Assembly: GCF_964204645.1 (NCBI RefSeq)
Contig: NW_027437464.1
Coordinates: forward strand, 1 to 64,000
Direction of reading: 5' to 3'
Source of the DNA: Tubulanus polymorphus
Lineage: Eukaryota > Nemertea > Palaeonemertea > Tubulaniformes > Tubulanidae
Length of the DNA: 64,000 nt
Shown here: positions 35,701-50,398 of the stretch, in pieces
How positions within the stretch are numbered: the first letter of the stretch is position 1
Layout: every line of letters starts with the position of its first letter
The notes under the pieces: model-generated
The model's database searches: none
Told to the model about the DNA's origin: nothing
What the model saw: only the letters and a program-made list of their open reading frames with translations
Translations under genes and position numbers: made by a program

Positions 35701-38053
35701 AACAGTGTCACTTTCGGCCCAGTTGTCAATGATCCCCTTTTATGGACTGATTGTCATCCATTATTGCGTTTTGCAATCATTATGAGAATAGAATAGATCG
35801 TGAAAACCTGTGAAAACGTGTTGCTTAACAATGGCAATATGGCTGCCACCGCGCAGGGGTGCTTGGGAGTTTAATTGAAATAAATTATTTAATTATTAAT
35901 AAGTTTTATGTCTGCATTTTAGTTCAATTAGAATTAAAACATAATCGTGTTAAGTGATATTTAATTAGCAAAAATTACTTATACTAAGGGTTATTATGAA
36001 GCTAAGGCAAAATCAATTAAGTAAATTGAAAATAACGATTCAGTGAAGAAATGACGATCATTTTAATATACGCTGTATTATAAAAATAGACAAAAAGGTG
36101 CATGAATAAGGCCTCTAACTATTTAATTCAACATTTAGATGAGATTATTTTGTCTAGGTTGTTTTTCTGTTCATGAAAACCATTTATCTAGAGCTCGTCA
36201 GTTCGTCAGTGAGGTTTTCATTTTGGTAGTGTTCCAAAATGGAAGACAAGTAACACAAAGATGCGCTTTTTAGTGGAAAATTACCCGTAAATATCGATAT
36301 ACACCAACCGAATTCGTCTTTTGCAAGCATGGAGTTTGAAAAAGAAAATTGCAAGTAAAAAGGCCAGTGAAAATACGCGAGTAGGCCTACATGTTAAACA
36401 TTTGAAGGTAAGATCATTTTAAATGTAAGCAAATCAAATTGACTTTATTGGTCCTTATCAATATCAATAAACATGTATATTATTGGTTTGACAGTTCAAT
36501 AAAGTTGACAGGACAAACAAGAGACATGGAGAATTATGCAATTGAATAGGTCAATTGTTTAGTTTAATGTTAATGTTGTTAGTTAATCTTTTAATCCAGG
36601 TCCGATCTGGTATGTTATGCATGAGGTTTACTGTTCATCGCAACAATAGGCTACAAAATCGCTAGCTGGAAATAAACCTACGTCGTATAGGCCTACTGTA
36701 GCCTTAAGTTCTATATGGGTTTTATTTGGGAATAATTTAATCTCAAATTACTTTTTGTTTTGTAGATGGTAATATGTTGCTAAATGATGGACATTTCGAT
36801 TTTTCAAGAAGTGGATTTTGAGAATCTGGAAGATTTAAGAATTGAAAATGGCCACAATCCACCAATAATGCAGACAATGGTTATGACAACGTAAGTTAGT
36901 AATACAGTGCCTTATGACTAAAAATGCAATCTTAATTGCCAATCTACTCATCCGATATGAACTTGACCAATCACAAAAATGTTTAATCTGTTTTGCACCC
37001 ACAGCTCATTGATGGAAATAGATGATCCTCTCCACACAAATGCTGAGGTGAACCATCGTGGGGCTGTTACTACTATTATGGCGTTCTCCCTCAAAGCTGG
37101 AACCACATCAACTGTTTTGACTGGATTGTTGGATCAGTTGAATTTACTGTTACTGAGAAGCGGTTCTACGCAGTTCTAATTACCCTATTTTCAAAAGATT
37201 TTCTCTATGTCCGGAGGTGAACAAATATTACTGCCCCGTATATAAGACATTATTCAAAAAACTGCAGGTATGATACAAATGTTCATTATGTGTTATACAG
37301 TATGATAAGGCAACATTAGAGGAAAAAGGACATTTTTTTGTGTACATGCCCGTTAATGAACAACTGAAAAGACTCCTCGGCTAAGAAGAGCTAGCTAGCA
37401 AAATTAATGAATGGGCCTACAAGGAAAGCAGAACACTTCGAGCTGGTGACAGCAATATATTCAACATTTTTCATAAATAACATTGTAATTCGGGGCTTGG
37501 GCAGTCCCCTAAGCCTCTAGTTATCTTGATAATAAATGAAAAATATCCAAAATTTTTTGTTCAGATCATGATTTTTGTGAAACAGTTTTTGGATTTATTC
37601 AAGGGGCAACAAAGACATGTGCTTCATTCATACAGGATCCAATCTAGTCAATACAGGACAAACAACATGACTTTTTTGACACGGCATCCTGGAAAAAACT
37701 ACTAAATGAGGATCAAATAATTAAAAAGACAGGAGATTCCTTCAATTTCTCAAACATTACATGCACAATCTTACTTTTAATAAAATCATGTGAAGCTAAA
37801 TGATGTAATTACAAATTTTATTGCAGATTACAAAAGTGACCAATTATGAGAAACAAGGTACATGTATAATTTTTTAGCCTAGTACATGCATCCAGATTGC
37901 ACGTGTATTTCAGAAGCCACATATGAATTTACACGTGTTTTTAAAATACACGTCATAAGTTACACGTGTATTTCAAAATACACGTCAAAAGTACACGTGT
38001 AATTTCATATTACACGTGTATTTAGCTAAATACACGTGTACCATTTTCATAAG
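32766..38053 (+). mobile_element. Nested 5.3-kb TIR element (U2 copy)
   Basis: Same TIR ends as 5492-10800; the left copy has ACACTTGT in its first palindrome. Left subterminal array 32779-33045 is about two units shorter than in U1; right array 37897-38042. The rest of the element is collinear with U1. Confidence 0.6.
36408..37479 (+). pseudogene. Tnp2-like transposase relic inside nested element (U2)
   Basis: Collinear with 9155-10226. Exon 36784-36890 ends in ACAAC|GTAAGT. The first acceptor of the next exon is lost (TTTTGCAG to TTTTGCAC at 36998), but a second AG six nt downstream (CCCACAG, exon from 37005) keeps the same frame to the stop at 37177-37179. Residue changes against U1 include G to A and S to T. 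The same downstream frame break and the TAA after QLKRLLG are present, so both copies descend from an already broken gene. Confidence 0.5.
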
Positions 38054-41000
38054 GGATCCTACCAGGCCTTCGTTATGCGACCGGTTGACGATTTTGTTAT
38101 ACAAATATGCTGTTTCATGTATTGTTCATTTTGATGAAAAAGGTATGGCTGATTTATTAATGGATAGACAAATAAATGAATTTAGACTCGGATATTGCGA
38201 AATAAGTCGACGCTTTCGTAACAAATATATACTCCACACTAATCTGATACAGTATTAGTGGGTCATGTTTTTATACGAAACTGATCCATAGGACCATTAC
38301 ACACACACACATACACACACAGTCCCTCGAATATTGGGTTTTCAATGTGTTATAGCCCATTGCATGCCATTCCACATGATAGATAGAACGACCATTTGAG
38401 ACCTGGGACTCAAGCACCAGCAGAGAATTCGGGGCACGACAGTCCTTATTGGGTCTTGTATAAAACTTAAATAGCATACCGGTATATCGGGTACCCGGTA
38501 TATGATTTCGAGACCAACAGAACGGTTCGTTTCCTTTGTAATAGTCATCTCCATACACCCCCGATACACAACCAGCCTCGCACCCTCCGATACACCACCG
38601 GCCTCGCAAACAGCCGACGCTTTTCAAAAATACCGAACGCGAACGCCTAGCTACTCGATCAGGGACGTGCCACCTACGACCGTAAAGCGACATGCCGCAC
38701 CAATAATTGAATAACCCAAGACGCCATAATAAATGTTATTCTGCATTTAAGGGGGGGGGGAGTATCAAATTAGTCCGAATTGCAAACAGCAGCATTTTGT
38801 TCTGAGGCACAAATACGGTGATATTTAAAGCAGTTGGGATTTTCTGTGTACGGGCCACATGTAACAAAAGAACAAGTTTGAGTTTGGTCATATATGAGCT
38901 GTCCAATTTAAGTTGTTGTAAGCATAGCCCTTTGACAGTGAAATGCCACAATAATAACCACTGAGATAGTCTTAGCTAAAGGATTGCTTAATAGATGTCG
39001 AATAAACACTATAATCCGTGTATACTGTAGATAAATGAAGAAATCCTACACTTCAAATTTAAAATTATACGATCAAATTTATTACTATGAAACCACAGCC
39101 ATCATCAGGTGGAATGACCAGAAAAACAAGTGTTTACGGTAGGCGGCCGCACTGAACCAGGCAGGTTTTTTTCATGAAAGTTGCCCAGTAAACGGATTTA
39201 AACAAATCTAAATCTTCGATCCAATTGAACCATTTGTTTTCGATTTTGATGAAGTTTTGACTCAATAGTATCAATCGTATACCCGGTACCTAAGATGCCA
39301 TTTTCATTACCAGGCGGATCTAGGAAATTTGGAAGAAAAGAAAATGTATTTTTAAAAAAATTAGCTCTTATGGCCTCTAGAAAATTGGTCAAAGTGGTCA
39401 AAATTTAGCTCTTATGGCCTCTAGAAAATTGGTCAAAGTGGTCAAAATTAGCTCTTATGGCCTCTAGAATTCATCTAAGATGTGAATATTTAATCACGAA
39501 TCCCCGATGTCGGCTGTGTATCCTGATATTACTGTACGGTACATAATTTTATATATATTCATATGGTAGACTTTACTTACCTATTGGGACCTATATGGTT
39601 TCATACTAAAAATTATATATTCCATAGATTTAACAGACTTATTGGGTGCCTCAAACTGCGGAAACATTATGTACAGGTCTATTGGGTCATCACCTTATGA
39701 GTCCCAAGTTTGAACTGCTTATTCAAATTAGTAAATTAAACATTATTTCGAGTCAAAGTTTAATTGTATTGACGACCCAGAAGTGGTTCTAATCTCTTAA
39801 GAATTACAGAGATGGAGCTGTCGTCATAATGACGATCACCTAATCGGATTTTACAATCTTAAAATTTCGTCTTGTACGTTTTCTGTAGCGCAGGTGATCA
39901 AGTCTTAGGATCAACTTCATTGTAACAAATGATTTCAAATATCAGAAGCCCAATGCGTTTAATGATTCAATTAAATGGTATCGTGCTGTTGGATGAAAGT
40001 GGGGGTAAATCATTGTATTGTGATCTTATTCGTTTTGAATTGGTCATTGGTGGTCAATGGTCAATTTATGAATCTTCAATGGCGAATCTTTTCTAGTTTC
40101 ACACCAAACGCGGTATATCGTTCTCATGTTCGTGAAATTGTAATTCGTCAGTAGTGGTCAGTGTTGGTCAGCTTATGAATTTGCAATGATGAATACTTGG
40201 TAGTTTGTAAACAAACATGGCTTGAGAAATTTCCGATATTCGAAGTCTGAATCGTTCAGACTCGGGGATCATATCTCAATTGGTCAGTTTCTGACCATCT
40301 CGGTGTCAGCATTGTGGTCGATAGCTTATATGAAACATTTGTAGATAACCAACGAAGGGGCCCAAAAGCACAAGCCAATTTCCAGTGATGTGATCCAAAA
40401 GATGCCCTACTGAAAAAAGTAGTCTCTCAATTGTACGAAACCAAATCGCACAGGAAAATTAATTTAGAAATTGTCGACTAGTAGCCACAGGCACTGGTTT
40501 TTTCTACGTAGTCTCTCATTTCATATCATAAGATTTCCCCCGTTTCAAACTGTTGAGTTTATGAGATAATATTAAACAGACATATTGGGGCCCTCAGTAA
40601 TAACTAATATATTTCTTTTGATATTTGTACCTATCTGTTGGGTCCATCAAACAGTTGGTTTTCTGTAGTAACTAATATATATCACATGATACATGATTGT
40701 ACTATCTATTGGGTCAAATATGGTCTTATATCAAACTTATACATTCCGATACCCATATGGGAGACTTTAATAGACCATTCTAAGTGGTTTCCTGTGAAAT
40801 AATTTTATTTTCTGTTTTCACGGTACTGCATTGGCATAATCCAAGAGAATGGAAGGGATGTATGGATTCATGTAATATGGCATATTCAAGTGCCGCTGCA
40901 TATCCACATGGAAACGTTTGGCAATGTGAGGAAGTTCCTGCACTGTTCCTTCCTTTGAATTCACCAAATTACTAAATCAACTCAGCATAGTCATCAATAT

Positions 41001-43108
41001 ACATGTAGTTTATCCTTCAAAATCGAAGAGTGCTTGCGCATACACGTAGGCCTTAATCCTAATTCCACTATGTCTTGTATTATCGAAACCTATATCAACC
41101 CCATCTGACAAAGTTTAAATCAAACTTTGTCAGAAGGGGTTGAGAATTGAATAGGTTTCAATTGTTATCATTGGCTAATCGGGATCAGTTCAATTTTGAT
41201 CTCATGTTTGTCTATACATCAATAATTAGGAATTATCCAAGTTTAGCGCAGTCTAATGTGTATACGGTTCCTAGAAAAATCAAATCGATATTTGGGTAAA
41301 GCCTGTGAATTTAACACAAACACTTGGATTATACATCATTATAAGTTTATTTGGAATCTTTCTCTTTTTTATAATTTTCTTTGTCAGCAGTGGCTTTTGT
41401 TAGTGGCTTCGTCCAAAAGTTCACGATTAGGCATTCTGTTGGAACGAATGCAAGATCGTATGAAATATTTTATCTTCATCCGATGACCAGCGCCTTCGTG
41501 TTTTCATTCTGCCTATTAAAAGAAAGAAAATTCATTTATTTCTATATTTGGTTTAGGTTAAAAAATGATACTTTGTTTCTCTGCAGCTGCCGGGAAATAG
41601 TGTAAATTCCAATAAAATTTGTAATCAGTTCATTTCTATAGCTGCAGGGTCTATAATTGTATGCCTGATAGTGATTAGAAAAATAATGTACTGGGTAGAT
41701 AGGCTGCAGGGTAAATTAACTTTAAGCTAGGTAGAGTGGAGAAACAAGGTATCATTTTTTCCCTTAATTGACCAATTTGAATACATGACCCGTCAAATTA
41801 TATAAAACATACGTGCACAGTCAAAGTGGGAGGCACTACTTGTTCAGGTACTTGAGCTATTTAAATTAACCTTTTTGAAAGTAAGCTACCTGGGTAGGGA
41901 TATCAAAATTGTGACATTGAAACTCGGGAAGTGCACTATTATATTGTATGTATATTAAACATCGCCTCAGCCTGGCAGCATATCGAAAAAGGTATGACCT
42001 TTAAACTTTATATATTCTTTATGATATACTAGTAAAACTAAACTGCTTTCAAATGTTATTACGGTTAATTTCAACCATTGATATTTAGCACTGCTTGGTG
42101 GCCATGATGAATAATGCATCCCTGTAAAACTTGATGTACATGTTCATAGGGACATAATCTGCAACTTTGCACTACATCATAATATTGAATTTCGACCCGA
42201 GAATAATCTGAAGAATATGTATTGGTTATGTTTTAAATTACAATTGCTCATGTGACCTTGAAACTCAGGACGGCCATGTTGCATCCGATTGACCCAAAAT
42301 CTCTCTCATGCTGACGCACCCTTCAGGAATGCAATCTGATAGATCAAGCAGAGTGTCCTCAATATTTCCCTTGAAAACTTCAAAAATAAGTAAAAAATGC
42401 TGATTTCAGCAAACAAAAAATGGCCGCCAGTCAACCATGTTGATTCTGACTAAGCTAGTATTTTGTAAAAAAGTGTATCTAGGGTAGATACATGTATATA
42501 AATAAATTATATCAATTGCATTAATATATTTTTATAAATGATATAGGGCCTATTACATTTTATAGATTATAGATTATAGATTGTACCTATCTATTGGGTC
42601 AATCAAACAGATGGTTTCCTCTGTAATAACTAATACATTCCACATGATAGTTTGTACCGACCTGTTGGGCCCTAATAATACAAAATAATCCATATGATAG
42701 ATTTGACCAGACCAATCTAACTTTGGGTTTACTGTGTTATAAATACATTCTATCATAGATTTCCCTCAAACGGGGCATGTGAAAAATAATATATATTCAG
42801 TATGAATATAGACTTTAACAAACATATTGGGTCCCTCAAGGTGATTAGTAAGTACTTGGTGAAATACCTGACAATCTGCAAATGTCAAGAATTACCATTA
42901 CGATAGAGCATTTCATGCACTGGCACAACTTGCAATTTCTTGTGGTAATAACGTCACATTTTTTGGTACAAAAAGGTCACAGGACGGCCATCTTGTATCC
43001 GATTTTCCCAAAATCTCTCTCATGCTGACGCACCATTCAGGAATACAATCTGATAGATCAAGTAGAGTGTCCTCAAAATTTCCCATGAAAACTTCAAAAA
43101 TAAGTAAA
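38054..43108. other. U2 spacer, collinear with 10801-15845
   Basis: Includes the (AC)n tract at about 38297-38321, the 43-bp tandem at about 39361-39470, TATTGGGTC-type repeats, and the open frame ending LFLPLNSPNY (40784-40975). An indel near 41390 alters the AT-rich frame seen at 14002 in U1, arguing against coding. Confidence 0.4.
41085..41159. repeat. 75-bp hairpin-forming inverted repeat (U2)
   Basis: Same arms and loop as 13831-13905. Confidence 0.8.
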
Positions 43109-43775
43109 CTAGCAGTCCAGTGACACCATGCCAGGTAGTTTCAAATGCTCAACAATCTAACAATTTCAATATTCAGCGCCCCTGGTAACCAGATACAAAA
43201 ACCAATGACCCTGAAACTCACCACAATCAATTAGAATAAGTCAACAGCTACGATTTTGTAATTGATTGTGATAACAAAATATGCCTCGTTACCGATTTAA
43301 TATGGAAATACTAAGTTATTCTACTATTCAATGCCCCCTGGTGACCATATGCAAAACCCAATGACCTCGAAACTCACCACAATCAAAGAACATGTCATGA
43401 ACTACAACTTTGCAATTGATCATGGTAACAAAATATGCCTAGATACCAATCTATAAGGAAATACTAAGTTATTCTACTATTCAACGCCCCTGGTGACCAT
43501 ATATAATAACTCATGTCCTTAAAACTCACCACATACATAGACGATGTCATGAGCTATAACTTTGCAATTAATTGTGGTAACAAAATATGCATAGGTACAG
43601 ACATAATATAGAAATACTAAGTTATTGTATTATTTAACGCCCCCTGGTGACCATATACAAAAACCGATGACCTTGAAGCTAACCAAAATCATAGAACACC
43701 TTATGAGCTACAACTTTCAATAGATTGTGGTAATACAATATGTTTAGGTATCAATATAATGTCGAAAATGGAAAA
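43109..43775 (-). repeat. CTCF-like tandem array 1 (U2)
   Basis: Four units, collinear with 15846-16510; the landmark GCCCC of the second unit is at 43333. The third copy is slightly changed (ACGCCCCTGG instead of ACGCGCCTGG). Confidence 0.85.
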
Positions 43776-44523
43776 TTTTGATAATTAAGGGATAGGAGCA
43801 CCCTTAATACGACCAGTCAAACTGCGCAGTATTAATAAACCATCGTTTTTATATCCACTTTACACTGTATTGAAGGATTGCCAAAAAGTTTTCATTTTCG
43901 CATGTTGAAATGAGAAAAAATAAGCCATTTTTGAAATTCTAACAATATGCGTCCTGAGTTTCCATACCTACGAACCATTGATTTTTGATGATTTGATTAT
44001 AATTTCAAATGGTAGGCGCGGAAACATATTGTTAAAATTGATTTACGGTCAACCCCCAATATAACAGTTTCACTGGTAGTATGAAGATCAAATTCAGGTA
44101 TGTGTTCAAAAGTTTTAGAGAAATATCCCAAAAAAATTGACTTTCGTTCCCTAGTGGGCTAAAAAGGTATGAAATAACTAAACTGATTTACCATCAGTTG
44201 CGGAAAGTTGACTCATATCTACCATAAGACTCTCTCTATGTGATTCAACTGCGGATTGATTGGAATCTTTCACACCAATTGTATCGAACTTGGTGGTCCA
44301 TTTTCCTGTGAAAATTAAAAATATGAACATGCATAAGCAATTGAGTAGTGGTTGAAATTGAGACCAAAATTGATATTTTTTGGGTACGAAAAAAGGTCAC
44401 AGGACGGCCATCTTGCGTCCGATTGACCAAAAATTTCTCTCATGCCGATGCACCCTTCGGGTATACAATCTGATAGATCAAGGTAATTGATCAGAGTCTT
44501 CAAAATTCCCTTGAAAACTTCAA

Positions 44524-45155
44524 CTAGGGGTCCAGGGACACCATGCCCACTTGGGAAGTGGTTCCAAATGCTCAACAATCTAACAATTTCAATATTCAAC
44601 GCCCCCTGGCAACCATATACAAAAACCAATGACCTTGAAACTCACCACAATCATAGAACATGTCAGCAGCTACGATTTTGTAATTGATTGTGATAACAAA
44701 ATATGCCTCGTTACCAATTTGATATGGAAATACTAAGTTATTCTACTATTCAACGCCCCCTGGAGACCATATTCAAAACCCAATGACATCAAAACTTACC
44801 ACAATCATAGAACATGTCATGAACTACAACTTTGCAATTGATCATGGTAACAAAATATGCCTAGGTACCAATATAATAAGGAAATATAGAAAAACTAATG
44901 TCCTTAAAACTCACAACAATCATAGATGATGTCATGAGCTACAACTTTCCAATTGATTGTGGTTACAAAATATACATAGGTACAAATATAATAAAGAAAT
45001 GCTAAGATATTGTATTATTCAACGCCCCCTGGTGGCCATATACAAAATCTAATTACCTTGCAACACACCATAATCATAGAACATGTTATGAGCTACAACT
45101 TTCTAATTGAATGTGGTACCAAAATACGCTTAGGTATCAATATAATGTGGAAAAA
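44524..45155 (-). repeat. CTCF-like tandem array 2 (U2), one site deleted
   Basis: Collinear with 17262-17930 except for a 39-nt deletion at about 44887 that removes the third CTCF-like site between GGAAATA and TAGAAAAAC. The last copy, 45020-45038, keeps the 17-of-19 match TGGCCACCAGGGGGCGTTG on the minus strand. Confidence 0.9.
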
Positions 45156-47712
45156 CTTTTTCCCATTTACGAATGAGTACTGGTGAGACCAAGATGGCCG
45201 CCAATTGCGTCATAATTGGCTGATGAAAAATACCTGTCTCAGGTATAAAACATCCCTTTCCAAAGAATACCCATCACAAATTGCAATGAGAAATGGCAAA
45301 CCAGTAGGAAGCTACAGGACTCAGAATTCGGGCAAAAATTAACATTTTTGGGCACTAAAAAGGTCATAGGACGGCCATCTCGAGTCCGACCGACCCAATT
45401 TTTGTTATGTTGATGGGCCCTGGGGGGATTCACATATATCCGAAAGATCAAGGTAATTGATCGATGCGTCTTCAAAATTTCTCTCAAAAAGATCAAAAAT
45501 GTGTAAAAAGTGCTGATTTTGGCGAACAACAATGGCTGCCAGTCGGCCATCTTGATTCTGACAGGGCCAGTTTTTGGGCTGAAGATGTGTCTAGGGTAGA
45601 TACATGTGTATCCCAAATATCAAGACGTTACCTTGAAGCGTCTTCAAAACTTCCCAAAATAACTGGATTCCGTCTACAGACGGACGGACAGACGACGGAC
45701 GAAAAGTGAACGCAATAGCCCGCTGGGACTAAAGTCCCAAGTGGGCTAAAAATGAGTAAGAAAGTGCTGATTTCAGCAAACAGAAATGGCCACCAGTCAA
45801 CCATGTTAATTCTGACCAAGCTCAGTTTTTGGGCAGAAGATGTATCTAGGGTAGATACATGTATATAAATACATTAAATCAATTACATTAATATATTTCT
45901 ATAAATGATAATGGGCCTATTACATTTTATAGATTGTACCTATCTATTGGGTCCATCAAACAGCTGGTTGCCTGTGTAATAACTAATACATTCCACATGA
46001 TAGATTGTACCGACCTATTGGGTCCTTTGTCTTATAGTACATAATAATCCACATGATAGATTTTACCAGACCAATCTAACTGTGGGTTTTCTGTGTTAAA
46101 ACAATACATTCTATAATAGATTTCCCTCAATTCGGGGATTCCTATGTGATGAATAATATACATTAATATACATTAATGTTTTGAACACATACGTCTAATT
46201 GGTTTTAATACGACCAGTGAAACCGTGCAGTTTTAATAAACCATTGTTTTTATATCCATTTTACGCTGTATTGAAGGATTGCCAAAAAGTTTTCATTTTC
46301 GCATGTTGAAATGAGAAAAAATAAGCCATTTTTGAAATTCTAACAATATGCGTCCTGAGTTTCCATGCCTACGAACCATTGATTTTTGATGATTTGATTA
46401 TAATTTCAAATGGTAAGCACGGAAACATATTGTTAAAATTGATTTACAGTCAACCCCCAATATAACAGTTTCACTGGTAGTATGAAGCTAAATTCAGGTA
46501 GGCCTACAATGTGTTCAAAAGTTTTAGAGAAATATCCAAAATAATCGACTTTCGGTCTAAAGTCCCTAGTGGGCTAAAAAGGTATGAAATAACTAAACTG
46601 ATTTACCATCAGTTGCGGAAAGTTGACTCGTATCTGTCATAAGACTCTCTCTATATGATTCAACTGCGGATTGATTGGAATCTCTCACACCAATTGTATC
46701 GAACTCGGTGGTCCATCTTCCTGTGAAAATTAAAAATATGAACATGCATAAGCAATTGAGTAGTGGTTGAAATTGAGACAAAAATTGACATTTTTTGGGT
46801 ACGAAAAAAGGTCACAGGACGGCCATCTTGCGTCCGATTGACCCAAAATTTCTCTCATGCCGATGCACCCTTCGGGTATAGAATCTGATAGATCAAGGTA
46901 ATTAATCAGAATCTTCAAAATTCCCTTGAAAACTTCAAAAATGAGTAAGAAAGTGCTGATTTCAGCGAACAAAAATGGCAACTAGTCAACCATGTTGATT
47001 CTGACCAAGCTCAGTTTTTGGGCAGAAGATGTATCTAGGGTAGATACATGTATATAAATACATTAAATCAATTACATTAATATATTTCTATAAATGATAA
47101 TGGGCCTATTACATTTTATAGATTGTACCTATCTATTGGGTCCATCAAACAGCTGGTTTCCTGTGTAATAACTAATACATTCCACATGATAGATTGTACC
47201 GACCAATTGGGTCCTTTGTCTTATAGTACATAATAATCCATATGATAGATTTTACCAGACCAATCTAACTGTGGGTTTCCTGTGTTATAATAATACATTC
47301 TGTCATAGATTTCCCTCAAACTGGGGGATTCCTATGTGATAAATATTTTATATTCAGCATGATAGACTTTAACAAACATAATGGGTCCTTCAAGGTGATT
47401 AGTTAGTACTTGGTGAAATACTGAACAATCTGGAAATGTCAAGAATCACCATTACCATAGGGCATTTCATGCACTGGCACAACATGCAATTGTTTGTGGT
47501 AACAACGTCATATGTCTAGGTACTAATATACTGTAGTACCATATTCTTCGGCTAATTTACGCCACCGGTGAACATAAACAATGCCTAGAAACTCACCACA
47601 ATCTTAGGGCAATTCATGTTAGAGCAAGTCATGAGGCCAAGTTATTTACTGCGAATGAGAGAAATTGAGATAAATGATCGAAGCGTTTTCAATATTTCCC
47701 ATGAAAACTTGA
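45156..47712. other. U2 repeat mosaic, collinear with 17931-20490
   Basis: The same modules in the same order as U1. The palindromic tail near 45717-45750 has GGGACTAAAGTCCC where U1 has GGGACTTAAGTCCC. No gene seen. Confidence 0.45.
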
Positions 47713-48310
47713 ACTAGGGGTCCAGGGACACCATGCCCACTTGAGAAATGTTTCCGTATGCTCAACAATCTAACAATTTCAATATTCAACGCCCCCTGGT
47801 GACCATATACAAAAACCAATGGCCTTGAAACTCACCACAATCATGGTACATGTCAGGAGGAATGATTTCATGGATTGTGATGACAAAATATGCCTTGTTA
47901 CCAATTTAATATGGAAATACTAGATCATAGAACATGTCATGAACTAAAACTTTCTAATTGATCATGGTAACAAAATAAGCCTAGGTACCAATATAAGGAA
48001 ATACTAAGTTATTCTACTATTCAATGCCTCTTGGTGACCATATAGAATAACTAATGTCCTTAAAACTTGCCACAATCATAGACAATGTCATGAGCTACAA
48101 CTTTGCAATTGATTGTGGTTACAAAATATGCATTGATACGAATATAATATGGAAGATATTGTATTATTCAATGCACACTGGGCCATATACAAAACCAATG
48201 ACCTTGAAACTCACCACAATCATAGATCATGTTATGAGCTACAACTTTCTTATTGATTGTGGTAACAAAATACGCCTAGGTATCAATATAATGTGAAAAA
48301 TTTTTTTCCC
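47713..48310 (-). repeat. CTCF-like array in higher-order copy 1 (U2)
   Basis: Same unit order as 20491-21085; the strong CTCF-like copy lies near 47788. A one-base deletion (GGAAGATATTG for GGAAAGATATTG) distinguishes it from the third copy and from U1. Confidence 0.8.
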
Positions 48311-49801
48311 ACCTAGGAATGAGTACTGATTCTTGATTCTGACAGGGCCAGTTTTGGGGCTGAAGATGTGTCTAGGGTAGATACATGTGTAACCTAAATA
48401 TCAAGACATTACATTGAAGCGTCTTCAAAACTTCCCAAAATAACTGGATTCCGTCTACGGACGGACGTACGCTACGACGGACAATGGACGAAAAGTGAAC
48501 GCAATAGCCCACTGGGACTAAAGTCCCAAGTGGGCTAAAAAGGTTCAAACAATGTCTAAAAGTGCTGATTTCAAAATGTATCAGAATAACTGGATTCTGT
48601 CAAGCTCGGGACAATGACACAAAGCGGATGCGATAACCCGCTTAAGTCCATTTCATGTGGCTAAAAAGGTATGAAATAACTAAACTGATTTACCATCGGT
48701 TGTGGAAAGTCGACTCATATCTGTCATAAGACTCTCTCTATGTGATTCAACTGCAGATTGATTGGCATCTTTCACACCAATTTGTATCGAACTCGGTGGT
48801 CCATCTTCCTGTAAAAATCAAAAATATGAACATGCATAAGCAATTGAGTAGTGGTTGAAATTGAGACCAAAATTGACATTTTTTGGGTACGATAAAAGGT
48901 CACAGGACGGCCATCTTGCATCCGATTGACCCAAAATTTCTCTCATGCCGATGCACCCTTCGGGTATACAATCTGATAGATCAAGGTAATTGATCAGAAT
49001 CTTCAAAATTCCCTTGAAAACTTCAAAAATGAGTAAGAAAGTGCTGATTTCAGCGAACAAAAAAGGCCACCAGTCAACCATGTTGATTCTGACCAAGCTC
49101 AGTTTTTGGGCAGAAGATGTATCTAGGGTAGATGCATGTATATAAATACATTAAATCAATTAAATTAATATATTTCTATGAATGATATAGGGCCCATTAC
49201 ATTTTATAGATTGAACCAATCTATTGGGTCCATGAAACAGCTGGTTTCCTGTGTAATAACTAATACATTCCACATGATAGATTGTACCGACCTATTGGGT
49301 CATTTGTCTTATAGTACATAATAATCCATATGATAGATTTTACCAGACCAATCTAACTGTGGGTTTCCTGTGTTATAATAATACATTCTGTCATAGATTT
49401 CCCTCAAACTGGGGGATTCCTATGTGATAAATATTTTATATTCAGCATGATAGACTTTAACAAACATAATGGGTCCTTCAAGGTGATTAGTTAGTACTTG
49501 GTGAAATACTGAACAATCTGGAAATGTCAAGAATCACCATTACCATAGGGCATTTCATGCACTGGCACAACATGCAATTGTTTGTGGTAACAACGTCATA
49601 TGTCTAGGTACTAATATACTGTAGTACCATATTCTTCGGCTAATTTACGCCACCGGTGAACATAAACAATGCCTAGAAACTCACCACAATCTTAGGGCAA
49701 TTCATGTTAGAGCAAGTCATGAGGCCAAGTTATTTACTGCGAATGAGAGAAATTGAGATAAATGATCGAAGCGTTTTCAATATTTCCCATGAAAACTTGA
49801 A

Positions 49802-50398
49802 CTAGGGGTCCAGGGACACCATGCCCACTTGAGAAATGTTTCCGTATGCTCAACAATCTAACAATTTCAATATTCAACGCCCCCTGGTGACCATATACAA
49901 AAACCAATGGCCTTGAAACTCACCACAATCATGGTACATGTCAGGAGGAATGATTTCATGGATTGTGATGACAAAATATGCCTTGTTACCAATTTAATAT
50001 GGAAATACTAGATCATAGAACATGTCATGAACTAAAACTTTCTAATTGATCATGGTAACAAAATAAGCCTAGGTACCAATATAAGGAAATACTAAGTTAT
50101 TCTACTATTCAATGCCTCTTGGTGACCATATAGAATAACTAATGTCCTTAAAACTTGCCACAATCATAGACAATGTCATGAGCTACAACTTTGCAATTGA
50201 TTGTGGTTACAAAATATGCATTGATACGAATATAATATGGAAGATATTGTATTATTCAATGCACACTGGGCCATATACAAAACCAATGACCTTGAAACTC
50301 ACCACAATCATAGATCATGTTATGAGCTACAACTTTCTTATTGATTGTGGTAACAAAATACGCCTAGGTATCAATATAATGTGGAAAATTTTTTTCCC
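49802..50398 (-). repeat. CTCF-like array in higher-order copy 2 (U2)
   Basis: Near-identical to the array at 47713-48310, sharing the one-base deletion and the 345-bp deletion that follows. This shows the two copies duplicated after those events. Confidence 0.8.
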
